Assembly (NCBI GenBank): GCA_964650845.1
Contig: CAZYXR010000007.1
Location: forward strand, 5,599-69,598
Reading direction: 5' to 3'
Length of the DNA: 64,000 nt
Origin: UBA7692 sp964650845
GTDB taxonomy: Bacteria; Bacteroidota; Bacteroidia; Chitinophagales; LD1
Both the position numbers and the translations under genes were made by a program. Shown piece by piece: positions 36,456 to 46,309 of this stretch (within the stretch, counting starts at the first letter, position 1; every line of letters begins with the position of its first letter). Under the pieces are notes generated by a model. It was given only the letters and a program-made list of their open reading frames with translations, made no database searches and was not told where the DNA came from.

Positions 36456-37229
36456 ATGGAACTTAGCCACCGAACTTATCATTTGCTGCAATATCTTATT
36501 AAAGCAAAAACAAAATATTACCTGCATTCGCCTTTCATCTACCAGTTTTACCTAAACGTACTGGAAGGAAAAACAGACACCAAAGCCATAGAATTATTAA
36601 GAGCAAAGCTACTTGCCGATGCGGCTACAATTTCATTTACCGACTTAGGCGACAACAACAAAACAAAAACAAAAAGCATACAGCAAATTGCCGACAAAAG
36701 CAGCATTACCAAACGCTACGGCAACGTACTTTACCGTGCAGCAAAATATTTTCAACCTAATTACACTTTAGAACTTGGCACCAACTTGGGCTTGGGCACT
36801 GCCTACCTTGCATCGGGCAATAACAACAGCACTGTTATTACCATAGAAGGCAGTGCGGCAATTCAGCAACTGGCAATACAAAACCTACAAGTTGCAAACA
36901 TCAATAATGTTTCATTTCGCACTGGCAATTTCGACAGCGTACTGCCCGAAGTGTTCACGCACATTCCATCTTTCGACTTGATTTTTATTGACGGCAACCA
37001 CCGTTACCAACCAACCATAAATTACTTTGAAAGTTGCCTTTCAAAAACCTCCGAAAACTCTGTAATTATTATTGACGACATTTACTGGAGCAGCGAAATG
37101 ACAGCCGCATGGAACTACATAAAAGCGCATCCCTCCGTTACACTTACCATAGATATTTACAGAATGGGCTTTGTGTTTTTTCGTTCGCAGCAGTTGGCAA
37201 AAGAACACTTTCGTTTACTTCTTTTTTGA
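36456..37229 (+). CDS. Class I SAM-dependent methyltransferase
   Basis: 257 residues with the Rossmann motif LELGTNLGLGTAYLA, the acidic SAM-ribose contact VITIEGS, and FDLIFIDGNHRYQPTINYFE, as in the Methyltransf_24/O-methyltransferase group. Substrate unknown. It ends with TGA and overlaps the convergent OMPP1 gene by 15 bp, so the two transcripts are antisense at their ends. Confidence 0.8.
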   Translation: MELSHRTYHLLQYLIKAKTKYYLHSPFIYQFYLNVLEGKTDTKAIELLRAKLLADAATISFTDLGDNNKTKTKSIQQIADKSSITKRYGNVLYRAAKYFQPNYTLELGTNLGLGTAYLASGNNNSTVITIEGSAAIQQLAIQNLQVANINNVSFRTGNFDSVLPEVFTHIPSFDLIFIDGNHRYQPTINYFESCLSKTSENSVIIIDDIYWSSEMTAAWNYIKAHPSVTLTIDIYRMGFVFFRSQQLAKEHFRLLLF

Positions 37230-38714
37230 AGCAAACCGCCAACCCAAACTCAGCATAATGTTATTGTAAACAGTGCGTGTTTTTACGGCTGGCTCATTGC
37301 CATCATTCGATACATATTGCTGATAATAGCTATTGGAACGCATTTGTATAAATGCCACATCAGCAAAAAAACTTTTGCCGCGATAGCCAACACCCGCACT
37401 AAATGTATGCCGCTGTTCATCGCTGCCCTTTACCGCAAAATTTGTTTTAAAAGGCGAACTCTGCCACGCATAGCCTCCCCGAATTCTGAACCATTTTATT
37501 GCCCCCTCGGCCCCTACCCTCACCGAGTGCCCGAAACCATACTTAGCCTTAGTAGTTTGGTTAATTGCACTTGCTTCATCAGGATAATCTCTGAAACGAT
37601 ATTTATTGGCACCAAAATTTTGAAACTCATAATCAACCGATAAAAAGCCATACTGCTTAAAGTAAAAACTGTTACTAAAAATCCCCTTCATTGATGTATG
37701 CAAATTATACCGAAATGGAGCAGCATCCACATCCTGTGTGTATTGCGAACCGCCATACGATTCATCTAAAAATGCATAGTAATTTTCATCTAAGCGATAC
37801 CAAGTGGGCGAATGAAACGCAATGCCCGCGCGGTACCAAGCCACTGGTCTATAAATCAAACCCAACTTCAAATTAAAACCAACTCCATTGGTACGGTATT
37901 CTTGCACGTAGCGATAGCTATCAAAAAAAGCCGATGAATCGTTCGTGTTAGTTTCGGCAAATTCATTAACCGCAGAATAATTGAGAAACGGAATGCCTGC
38001 ATCGAATGCAAAAAAAACTTTATCGCTTACATTAAATCCCAAGTTGATATTTACTTCATCTACCGAACCAGATTCTCTTACTCTTCCATTCTGAAAAATA
38101 GGTGTATCAATATAAGTTTGATAAACCCTTGCAATGGTATCGAAAAGCACAGTTTGGTTTTGAAAACCCAACACCGATGCAACGCTTGCATTTTCAAAAC
38201 CCGGCATTGCCCCACCCAAGGCATTCAACTCGTTTACCCACGAACCCGCATAAGAGTTGCCTGCATTCAAGCCACTATAAAGCCATGTGCGATTGAAATT
38301 GCTAATCTTGTTATAGGTAATGGCAAAGTTCACATACTCTAAATTTTTTGACGAAAAAGAGATTGAATTCCTCTTTTTATTGATGGCTCCTGCATAAACA
38401 AAGCCACCATAATTAAATGTAAAGCGGGTGTTGTTATCGCTTCGCTCTTGATTTAAAAACTTACTGTTGGTAGCGGTAGGGTGGATGCCAATACCCAAAG
38501 AAACTTCGGAAGATCGATAAAACGCTATACCTGCCGGATTAGAAAGGTTTGAAGACAAATCGGCACCAACAGAACCAAAAGCCCCTACAATTCCCATGCT
38601 GCGTGCAGTACCGGCTGTTTGCAAGTTTGCAAATTTCAATGCATCTACATCATACACCTGCGCAGCAATGTAGGTTGGCACAAAAAAAGAAAGAAGGAAA
38701 AGGGCTTGCTTCAT
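37215..38714 (-). CDS. OMPP1/FadL/TodX-family outer-membrane protein
   Basis: 499 residues with a signal peptide ending AAQ. Starts YDVDALKFANLQTAGTARSMG, then GSVGADLSSNLSNPAGIAFYRSSEVSL, the hallmark N-terminal hatch of FadL-type transporters. The barrel strands end in an aromatic C-terminus. FadL members pass hydrophobic compounds across the outer membrane. A strong hairpin lies between this gene and the upstream low-complexity gene. Confidence 0.88.
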   Translation of the reverse strand: MKQALFLLSFFVPTYIAAQVYDVDALKFANLQTAGTARSMGIVGAFGSVGADLSSNLSNPAGIAFYRSSEVSLGIGIHPTATNSKFLNQERSDNNTRFTFNYGGFVYAGAINKKRNSISFSSKNLEYVNFAITYNKISNFNRTWLYSGLNAGNSYAGSWVNELNALGGAMPGFENASVASVLGFQNQTVLFDTIARVYQTYIDTPIFQNGRVRESGSVDEVNINLGFNVSDKVFFAFDAGIPFLNYSAVNEFAETNTNDSSAFFDSYRYVQEYRTNGVGFNLKLGLIYRPVAWYRAGIAFHSPTWYRLDENYYAFLDESYGGSQYTQDVDAAPFRYNLHTSMKGIFSNSFYFKQYGFLSVDYEFQNFGANKYRFRDYPDEASAINQTTKAKYGFGHSVRVGAEGAIKWFRIRGGYAWQSSPFKTNFAVKGSDEQRHTFSAGVGYRGKSFFADVAFIQMRSNSYYQQYVSNDGNEPAVKTRTVYNNIMLSLGWRFASKKK

Positions 38715-38728
38715 AAATACTACTTTGT

Positions 38729-38771
38729 TTTAAGCCGCAACAAAAAACATTATTTTCTGTTGCGGCTTAAA
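38729..38771 (-). other. 14-bp perfect hairpin between two genes
   Basis: TTTAAGCCGCAACA and TGTTGCGGCTTAAA form a 14-bp stem with a 15-nt loop. Neither side carries a T run, so it is not a standard terminator. It lies in the 62-bp gap upstream of the OMPP1 gene and may stabilise or attenuate the transcript. Confidence 0.6.
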
Positions 38772-38776
38772 AATCA

Positions 38777-40370
38777 TTACGGCCTTCTGCCGGGCATAGC
38801 TTGTTTAGATGGTTGTTGAAGCGAATTCATTCTATCCATTCGCGGTGCTTCGCGTGGAGCTTGCTGATTAAATTGCCTTTGCGGTTGTTGCATCTGCTGC
38901 ATTTCGCGCTGTGGCATTTGGCGCTCAATTCTTTGCGGCTCGCTACGCTGAATTTCGCGTTGCGGAGTTTGATAATTACGCTGCTCCGGCTGCATCCTCA
39001 TCTCTTCGCGTGGTGCCACTCTTTGCGGTTGCTCAATTGCGCGATTGGGTCTTTCCACAGGTTGCATNNNNNNNNNNTTCTCTATTAAAATCTTCGCGCA
39101 TTCTATCTATTCTGCTACCACTCGGTCTTTCGGCTGGTGTTACATTATCGTATCTGCGCGGTTGCTCGGCAGGTATCAACTCATCATTTCTACGCGGTCT
39201 TTCTACCGGTGTGTTATCCCAATTTCTATTTTGCTTATCTACTGGCGCTTGCTCGCTTGGCACAGTGCTTTGATTCCATCTATCGGTAGGCGTAGCCTTT
39301 TCAATTACGCGGCTCGGCACTCTATTTTCTTCAATCGGATTTGCAGGGGCCGCTTTCCAACCATCGGCAGGGGCTTTTTTATCAGAATATTTTTCGGCAG
39401 GCGTAACTGTTTCAACCTTGCCGGGGCGCTCTTTTACCCCTCCAGCCGGGGCGGCTGCATCGCGCGGTGGAATGTAAGTATCGGGCGAATTTCTTGGCTT
39501 CACTATGCCCTCGCGTGGCACATTTGTTTCATCGGTTTTGCCACTTTTGCCCGGCAATGAATTGCTGCCCGAATTATTGTTATTTGCTGATTGCTGAAAA
39601 CGTGGCCCGCTCATACCATAGCTTCTGCCTCCGTAGCCTCCGCCATTGTTCCAAGCGCCATCGTAGTAGCCATTATTGTAGCCGTTCCAATAACCATTGT
39701 TATATGCCCAATAGTTTCCACCACCGTAGTAATTTCCTCCATAGTAATTGTTCCATCCGTAACTAAAATTATTGCCCCACGAATTCCACCCACAATTGTT
39801 CCATCCATTACCGTACCAAGGCGAGTTCCATGCGTTCCAATTATTAAAGCCGCCACCCCACGAACCCCAAGGATTGTAAACAACCACAGTGCGCGGTCGC
39901 CACCAGTTCCAACTTGGAATTACACTTACATAAATGCTATTACCCCACATCCACGGGTCGCGGGTGTAATAAAAAGCATCGGTGTACCACGGGTCCCAAA
40001 AGTTTACACCATAAGATGGCGTGTAGTATCTTCTTAACCGCGATGTGTAATAGAAATCGTTATCGTCATAGTAATAATTATTGTTGGTTACATAGGTATT
40101 TCCATAGCCATCGGTATTATCCGAAGTGCTTGCCGAGCGGCTGGCATCATCATACTTGTATGTATCGGTTGAAGTGGCACTGTTAGAGTTTCCACTAGAT
40201 GAAGAATTGCTTGCAGGCTGCTTGTTGAATTGCTCTTCGTAATTTGCATCGCTGCTACCCGACCTACCCTTATCGCTTTTAGGATTGTAGTAAACATCAT
40301 CTTGTGCAAACGAAGAAGATGCAGCAGCAGATAATATAGATAAAAACAATACACGAATGAAACTTCTCAT
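38777..40370 (-). CDS. Secreted Trp/Tyr/Asn/Gly-rich low-complexity protein (broken by an assembly gap)
   Basis: Signal peptide ending SSSFAQDD, then a Ser/Asn-rich part and a remarkable Trp/Tyr/Asn/Gly-rich region (WNNCGWNSWGNNFSYGWN and similar), then a charged tail of Arg/Pro/Gln/Glu. The run of 10 Ns at 39068-39077 shifts the frame: before the gap the tail reads RIDRMREDFNRE, after it MQPVERPNRAIEQPQRVAP..., both of the same composition, so one gene runs to 38777 and the gap length is wrong modulo three. Function unknown; perhaps an adhesive or surface protein. Confidence 0.75.
39068..39077. other. Assembly gap (10 N)
   Basis: Ten undetermined bases in the repetitive Arg/Pro/Gln tail of the low-complexity gene; the true length must differ from 10 to keep the frame open. 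Confidence 0.95.
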
Positions 40371-40522
40371 AACCCTAAATTTTCGTTCTTGACAAATCTA
40401 CACTAATAGGGTTTAAGGGAAATTCATTTTTATACTTTCGCAACCTTCTTTAACAGATAATGAGGAATCTTCTAAACAAATCGTGCAGCACAATAGCGAT
40501 TGAATACAAACAATAACCATCA

Positions 40523-41653
40523 ATGAGTTTCGATATAAAAGCAACAGATACAGGCAGCAATGCACGAGCAGGCGTTTTGCAAACAGCACACGGTGAAATT
40601 GAAACCCCCATTTTTATGCCGGTGGGCACTTTGGGCGGTGTAAAAGCAGTACACTTTACCGAGCTTGAAAAAGAAATTAACGCCCAGATAATTCTCGGCA
40701 ACACCTACCATCTTTATCTGCGCCCGGGCACAGATGTGTTGTATAAAGCTGGAGGGCTTCATAAGTTCAACGGGTGGAACAAACCTATTCTTACCGATAG
40801 TGGCGGCTATCAGGTTTACTCGCTTGCGGCTATTCGTAAAATTAAAGAAGAAGGTGCTTCGTTTCGCTCGCACATTGATGGTTCAAAACATTTGTTTACT
40901 CCCGAAAACGTGATGGATGTGCAGCGCATTATCGGTGCCGACATCATTATGGCATTTGACGAATGCACACCTTACCCTTGCGAATACAAATACGCAAAAA
41001 AATCAATGGAAATGACCCACCGCTGGCTTACCCGATGCGTGCAGCGATTCAATAACACCGAGCCTCATTACGGCTACGAGCAAATGCTTTTTCCAATTGT
41101 ACAGGGTAGTGTGTTTAACGATTTGCGCAAGCAATCGGCCGAGTTCGTTGCAGCACAAAACTTAGTGGGTAACGCCATTGGCGGCTTAAGTGTAGGCGAG
41201 CCTGCCGAAGAAATGTACGCCATGACCGAAACCGTTTGCGCCATACTGCCAAAAGAAAAACCCCGCTATTTAATGGGCGTAGGCACGCCTGCAAACATTC
41301 TCGAATCTATTACTTTAGGCATTGATATGTTCGACTGTGTAATGCCCACCCGCAATGCACGAAACGGAATGCTCTTTACCACAAACGGCATCATCAACAT
41401 TAAAAACGAAAAATGGAAAGATGATTTTTCAAGCATTGACGCCAATAGCCAAAGCGAACTGGTGCGCAACACTTCAAAAGCCTTCCTTCGCCATTTAGTA
41501 CACACAGGCGAAATACTTGGCGCAATGATTGCCTCGGTAAACAACCTCAGCATGTATTTATGGCTGGTAAAAGAAGCGCGCAAACAAATCATTGCGGGCA
41601 ATTATGCCACATGGAAAACCACCATGGTAAAGCAAGTAATGCAACGACTATAA
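40523..41653 (+). CDS. tgt: tRNA-guanine transglycosylase
   Basis: 376 residues, full length. Exchanges guanine for preQ1 at tRNA position 34, leading to queuosine. Motifs: nucleophilic TDSGGYQVYSL (Asp), GGLSVGE, and FDCVMPTRNARNG (second Asp). The zinc site is missing: where E. coli-type enzymes have CxCxxC this one reads DANSQSELVR, and the fourth ligand His of the HN motif is Asn (ASVNNL). Loss of the cysteines is, as I recall, usual in Bacteroidota TGTs; loss of the histidine is not clearly so. It ends 6 bp from the convergent glycosyltransferase gene. Confidence 0.95.
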   Translation: MSFDIKATDTGSNARAGVLQTAHGEIETPIFMPVGTLGGVKAVHFTELEKEINAQIILGNTYHLYLRPGTDVLYKAGGLHKFNGWNKPILTDSGGYQVYSLAAIRKIKEEGASFRSHIDGSKHLFTPENVMDVQRIIGADIIMAFDECTPYPCEYKYAKKSMEMTHRWLTRCVQRFNNTEPHYGYEQMLFPIVQGSVFNDLRKQSAEFVAAQNLVGNAIGGLSVGEPAEEMYAMTETVCAILPKEKPRYLMGVGTPANILESITLGIDMFDCVMPTRNARNGMLFTTNGIINIKNEKWKDDFSSIDANSQSELVRNTSKAFLRHLVHTGEILGAMIASVNNLSMYLWLVKEARKQIIAGNYATWKTTMVKQVMQRL

Positions 41654-41659
41654 CCTGTT

Positions 41660-42745
41660 TTACTTTGCCCATTGTTCAACAATGGTTTCCATCAAATCGT
41701 CATACATCGCTATTGCATTTTTCCAATCATACTTTTCTACCCATTGCTGCGTATTCATTGCCCGCAGATACTTTACATCCATAATACGCTTCTGCAATTT
41801 TGCTGCAAAATCTGCTTCATCATAAAAAAACGTAGCGCTATACATTTCTGGAATATGCTCCATATAAGCCAACCTTTTGGGCAAAAAAGGTACCACATTG
41901 CAATACATAGCCTCCACCACACTTGCACCAAAAAAATCTTGCTTTGAAGTTACCGGCAACAAGTCTGCCTTCCACAACCATTCGGCATAATCTTTTTCGC
42001 TTTCCACATAACCCCAATGAACAATCTTTTCGACCAAAACCTCCTTCGCTTTTTCAAAAATTGGTGGCACATTACTAAAAGACTCGCCCAACACCGCCAA
42101 CCGAAAATCTATGCCATGCTCGTGAAGCTTGAACAACGTTTCAAAAAACTGCTCTGCATTTTTATCATACTCCCACCTATGATTCCAAAGAATCAAACAG
42201 CGAGGATACTTTTCTATTGTGGCAGGTTTCAATTCATTCAACCGTTGCAGTTTAAGACCCAAAGCAAGCACTTTGCTTTTTGCAGCAATTGCTTCCACCG
42301 TTTCAAAATTCTCAAAGTCCGGAAACTGCCTTAAAAACTCTGGCAATGCCTCCACAAACGACCTTTGATGATACACAGAATTAAATAACACCACATCGGC
42401 AGCAAGAGCCGATGAATAATTGATAAATGCATAGTGATTATCGCGCTTCAACATCACATCCACATCGCTTGCCCTCCACGGATATGTAAGTTGCCTTACC
42501 GTAAGCGACCTAAACAAAGCCACATCCAACATATCAGTTGCTACAATCACATCAAAATCTTTACTGCTTAAATCATTAAAGCGGCTGGCCAAAGTTACCG
42601 CCCCACCATGCATTCGCCACTTCCAATGGTAACCTGCCAAAGTCAGCAACTTTATTTCGTGCCGGCTGCTTTGCTGCCAACCTTCGGCCCATTGTTTATG
42701 TGAACCCGAAAAAAAAGACTCTACTAATAAAATTTTCATCTCCAA
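41660..42745 (-). CDS. Glycosyltransferase of the queuosine-tRNA mannosyltransferase (DUF3524/QTMAN) family
   Basis: 361 residues. The N-terminus MKILLVESFFSGSHKQWAEG followed by RHEIKLLTLAGYHWKWRMHG is the DUF3524 signature found in animal GTDC1/QTMAN, which mannosylates queuosine in tRNA-Asp. The C-terminal half has GT1/GT4-type features (ILWNHRWEYDKNAEQF and EAMYCNVVPFLPKRLAYMEHI). The gene is convergent with tgt, 6 bp apart, which fits a common role in queuosine modification. This is inference; no bacterial product is proven here. Start could be Met1 or Met3. Confidence 0.8.
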   Translation of the reverse strand: MEMKILLVESFFSGSHKQWAEGWQQSSRHEIKLLTLAGYHWKWRMHGGAVTLASRFNDLSSKDFDVIVATDMLDVALFRSLTVRQLTYPWRASDVDVMLKRDNHYAFINYSSALAADVVLFNSVYHQRSFVEALPEFLRQFPDFENFETVEAIAAKSKVLALGLKLQRLNELKPATIEKYPRCLILWNHRWEYDKNAEQFFETLFKLHEHGIDFRLAVLGESFSNVPPIFEKAKEVLVEKIVHWGYVESEKDYAEWLWKADLLPVTSKQDFFGASVVEAMYCNVVPFLPKRLAYMEHIPEMYSATFFYDEADFAAKLQKRIMDVKYLRAMNTQQWVEKYDWKNAIAMYDDLMETIVEQWAK

Positions 42746-42784
42746 ATGTTTACTTCAACAAATCAAATCAAAATTTTAACTGTC

Positions 42785-43140
42785 AAACAGGCAGCAATGA
42801 CACATAGATAGCAATCATCAACACATCAATAGGAAACAATGGCAGGTCAAGAGCAAACATCAGCACATGAAGTCCAAACATTGACACATAGAGAGCAAAC
42901 ATCGGCACATAAAGTCCAAACATTGACACATAGAGAGCAAACATCGGCACATAAAGTCCAAACATCAACACATAAAAAGACCGCAACGCCTCATAAAAAC
43001 ATCACAAGCACAGATAAAAAGTGCGCAGCCACACATAAAAAGACCACAACCTCAAATAGAATCATCGCAGCCACATATAAAAAGACCACAAAGCCTCATA
43101 AAAACTGCACAACTAAATACAACAGGCACAAACCTCGCGG
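42785..43140. repeat. Degenerate 21-bp tandem repeats
   Basis: A 402-bp gap without a gene holds about 16 diverged 21-bp units, each around ACATnnnCACATAAA. The best units form a 42-bp dimer (AACATCGGCACATAAAGTCC + A, then AACATTGACACATAGAGAGC + A) repeated at 42867-42950. Because 21 is a multiple of three, frames stay open on both strands; I do not call them genes. The tract lies upstream of the glycosyltransferase and next to the asnB stop. Confidence 0.8.
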
Positions 43141-43147
43141 CAGAACC

Positions 43148-44971
43148 CTACCCAACGTGCTTAATCCAGTAATTAGTAGCAGCCAATTTCCACACCATGC
43201 CCGCCTTAGAAAAATCACCCCCTTTATATTGCTCAACAAGCCGTTTAGCCTCCCCAATATTCATAAAATCAAGCCCGCCAAAATCATCCTCAAGCAAAAA
43301 CCTCAGCGGCCCATTCAACCATTCCACCTCCCCGGGCGTCACAAAACCCTTCTTATCTTTTCGCTCATACACAGCCTTCGGCAACACACCCTTCAAACCC
43401 TCCCTAAGGATATACTTTGTCTCCGCTTTATTGCTGATTCTATCCTCTGTCAATAACGAAAACGCAAACTCCACCAACCGATGATCCAAAAAAGGCACCC
43501 GGCTCTCAATCGAAAAAGCCATAGAGTTCCTATCCTCATGATGCAGCAAAGTCTGCAAAGTAGTTTCCATCAAAATTTGATACAAAAAGTCATCAAACTT
43601 ATCATCCGTCCGCTTAGTCAAATCAAAGAAAAACGACCCCGTAAGCGACTCATACTTTTTGGCCTCCAAGCCATACATTTCCTTTTCATCGCTTAAACAA
43701 GACACCAACGATTTAAGCAAAAAAACACCCTTCCTTTGCAATCCAAAACCCTCGCGCTCGCCAAGTCTGTTCAGCAAACCCAAAGCCCCGCCCACCTCAA
43801 AATTCTTTAACTTGCTCCCTATTGTTCTGTAAAAAGAATGAAGATACCCCCCCAAATACTCATCGCTACCCTGCCCGTCCAGCACCACCTTCACCCCCTT
43901 GCTTGCAGCAAGCTGCATCAAAAAATACTGACTGATATACGATGAACCCAACAACGGAACATCTGCCGCATAAGCCGCACGCACAAAAGCTCCTGCAATA
44001 TCATCATCCTTAGGCGAAAAATAGTGCGGCTGCACAGTAGGATACTTTTCTACCACCGAGCGCACAAAAGGACGCTCATCCACCTTACCCTTCCCCTCAT
44101 AATAAATAGAAAAAGACTGTATCGGCACATCACTAAACAACTTAGAATAAACCGAAGCAATTGCCGAGCTGTCAAGCCCACCACTCAGGCATATCCCATT
44201 GCGCACATCACTGCGCGCATGCAGCCTTATCGAATCAAAAAACAAAGCCTCAAACTGCGCACACTTCTCCTCAAACGATAGCGAAACCTTCTTTCCAAAC
44301 GAAATATCCCAATACCGATCCACCTCCACACCTCCATCATTTACAACAAGGCTGTGTGCCGGCTCCAACTGCACCAAATCCTTATAATACGTCTGGTTTC
44401 CACAACTAACAAAGTTCAGCGCAATACCCAGCTTTAACTGGTCATAATTCAATTCATTATCAAAACATTCTAAAACCTTTAAAGCCTTATACTCCGATGC
44501 AAAATAAAAACCCGTATCAGTCGTAAAAAAGTAAAAAGGCTTTATCCCAAACCTGTCACGCGAACAAAACAACTCCTGCCTACTTTTATCCCAAAGCGCA
44601 AAAGCCCACATCCCCACAAACTGCTCCACACACCGCGTCCCCCAAGCCTTATACGCAGCACAAATCACCTCCGTGTCACCCTGCGTTTCAAACTTAAAGC
44701 CCCTCACTTCCAGTTGCTGCCTTATCTCTATGTAATTGTAAATCTCCCCATTAAAAACAATCACCACATCATCATACTCAAAAGGCTGATTTGCCGCCTC
44801 CGACAAGTCAATAATCGAAAGACGATTATGCCCAAGCGTCACCGCATCCTGCTGCCACACCTCCGAGTTGTCCGGGCCCCTGTGCTTAATTGCATCCAAC
44901 ATCTTGCGCACATTCTCCTGCGCCTTTTCATGCCCGACATTTGTCTCAATAAATCCAGCAATACCACACAT
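43148..44971 (-). CDS. asnB: Asparagine synthase (glutamine-hydrolysing)
   Basis: 607 residues, with the N-terminal glutaminase nucleophile Cys2 (MCGIAGFIE), NGEIYNY, and GDTEVICAAY, then the synthase domain with the ATP loop LSGGLDSSAIA. Makes asparagine from aspartate and glutamine; paralogues in polysaccharide clusters may amidate other acids. Its neighbours (deacetylase-like gene, glycosyltransferase, epimerase elsewhere) leave both options open. It is divergent from the deacetylase-like gene across 65 bp. Confidence 0.92.
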   Translation of the reverse strand: MCGIAGFIETNVGHEKAQENVRKMLDAIKHRGPDNSEVWQQDAVTLGHNRLSIIDLSEAANQPFEYDDVVIVFNGEIYNYIEIRQQLEVRGFKFETQGDTEVICAAYKAWGTRCVEQFVGMWAFALWDKSRQELFCSRDRFGIKPFYFFTTDTGFYFASEYKALKVLECFDNELNYDQLKLGIALNFVSCGNQTYYKDLVQLEPAHSLVVNDGGVEVDRYWDISFGKKVSLSFEEKCAQFEALFFDSIRLHARSDVRNGICLSGGLDSSAIASVYSKLFSDVPIQSFSIYYEGKGKVDERPFVRSVVEKYPTVQPHYFSPKDDDIAGAFVRAAYAADVPLLGSSYISQYFLMQLAASKGVKVVLDGQGSDEYLGGYLHSFYRTIGSKLKNFEVGGALGLLNRLGEREGFGLQRKGVFLLKSLVSCLSDEKEMYGLEAKKYESLTGSFFFDLTKRTDDKFDDFLYQILMETTLQTLLHHEDRNSMAFSIESRVPFLDHRLVEFAFSLLTEDRISNKAETKYILREGLKGVLPKAVYERKDKKGFVTPGEVEWLNGPLRFLLEDDFGGLDFMNIGEAKRLVEQYKGGDFSKAGMVWKLAATNYWIKHVG

Positions 44972-45036
44972 ATATTCAAATAGAAGAACACAATGTTAGG
45001 AAGTAATATCTGCGCAACGTAATTTGCAGCCCATAA

Positions 45037-46296
45037 ATGAAGATTTTTCTTTCAAACGATATTCCCAATCATGCAATTGTGCAACACACATTGCAATTAA
45101 TTGCATTGAATAAAAAAGAAAAATTCATTCAGGTTCAAAATATAGAACACGCAGACCTAAGCATTGGTATCGAAAGCAAAAACACCATTCAGCTCTCTTC
45201 AAAATTCTTTGAATTGCTTCAGCAAAAAACAACCCAACATCAACTCCACCTGAACACACATGGAAGAATAACAACCCCCGATACACAAAAAACAGACTAC
45301 CTCAGCACCATATTCTACTACGTTAATTGCGTGCAGGAATACCATACAAGCAGCAGCGACCACTACGGACGTTTCAATTATGCCGATAGCATTCAAAAAC
45401 ATCTCGGCATCACACACACAAATTTTGTTCAGCAACTCATAGATGAGTTCTGCAACACAACCCCGCAACTCAATATTCTTGCACAAAGAACAAGACCATC
45501 CAAACTTTTCCTTACACACGACATCGACTACATCTATAAAGCCAAAAACGAAGACGGCATGTTTGCATTAAAAAACAAACGCTGGCTCACAATCTTTAAA
45601 CTACTCTTCAACCACTACATCGGCACACCCGACTGGCTTAATATAGACAGAATTATTGCCATTGAAAAAAAACACGGCTTCAACTCCACATTCTTCTGGC
45701 TCACCATTCGAGATGAATTAAACAGCGACTATAACATTCAAAGTGACATCATACAAAAGCAATTAAAACTTATACAAGCCTCGGCTAATTCAATAGGACT
45801 ACATAAAGCAATCGGCAACACAACTTTTGAATCAGAAATCAAGCAGCTACCTCAGCCTATAGTTGCGAATCGATACCACTTTCTCAAATTCACCGTCAAT
45901 GATTTTCAGCAAATGCAAAGCGCGGGTATTCAATTAGACACATCTCTCGGATTTGCGGAGGAGATTGGTTTTAGAAATAGTTACGGCCTGCCTTTCATGC
46001 CTTTCGACCTGAATCAAAACAAAACATCAGACCTTATTGAAGTGCCGCTCAACCTAATGGACAGAACACTCTTTAACTCCGGCAAATCACTTAGCGAACA
46101 AAAAGAAACGGTATTCAACTGGTTGAATGCAAATCGATTCAACAGTATCATCACTATAGATTGGCACAATAACTTCTTTTCCTCTTTGTCTTATAACGGC
46201 TATCAAAACCTGTATGAAGAAATTCTGCAACATGCCAAAGAGAATAACATTGACTGTTGTTCACCAAATGAGTTGATTGAGGAGTTTGGGAAGTAA
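45037..46296 (+). CDS. Polysaccharide-deacetylase-like protein (DUF7033 N-terminus)
   Basis: 419 residues. An N-terminal domain of about 150 residues ends at SKLFLTHDIDYIY, the HD/metal-binding start of a NodB-like fold, followed by NSTFFWLTIRDEL, IGLHKAIGNTTFESEIKQ and TIDWHNNFFSSL. These are the positions expected for metal-dependent deacetylases or related hydrolases, though the motifs are diverged from NodB. Probably acts on surface glycan. Divergent from asnB. Confidence 0.7.
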   Translation: MKIFLSNDIPNHAIVQHTLQLIALNKKEKFIQVQNIEHADLSIGIESKNTIQLSSKFFELLQQKTTQHQLHLNTHGRITTPDTQKTDYLSTIFYYVNCVQEYHTSSSDHYGRFNYADSIQKHLGITHTNFVQQLIDEFCNTTPQLNILAQRTRPSKLFLTHDIDYIYKAKNEDGMFALKNKRWLTIFKLLFNHYIGTPDWLNIDRIIAIEKKHGFNSTFFWLTIRDELNSDYNIQSDIIQKQLKLIQASANSIGLHKAIGNTTFESEIKQLPQPIVANRYHFLKFTVNDFQQMQSAGIQLDTSLGFAEEIGFRNSYGLPFMPFDLNQNKTSDLIEVPLNLMDRTLFNSGKSLSEQKETVFNWLNANRFNSIITIDWHNNFFSSLSYNGYQNLYEEILQHAKENNIDCCSPNELIEEFGK

Positions 46297-46309
46297 AAGC
46301 AACCCTGAT

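Noticed and set aside
36456..38714. Overlap of methyltransferase and OMPP1 genes as an error
   Set aside because: The 15-bp overlap is convergent at the two 3' ends, which is common and needs no correction.
42839..43456. 205-residue plus-strand frame with THREQTSAHKVQ repeats
   Set aside because: It arises from the 21-bp tandem tract and then runs antisense into asnB; the composition is not coding.
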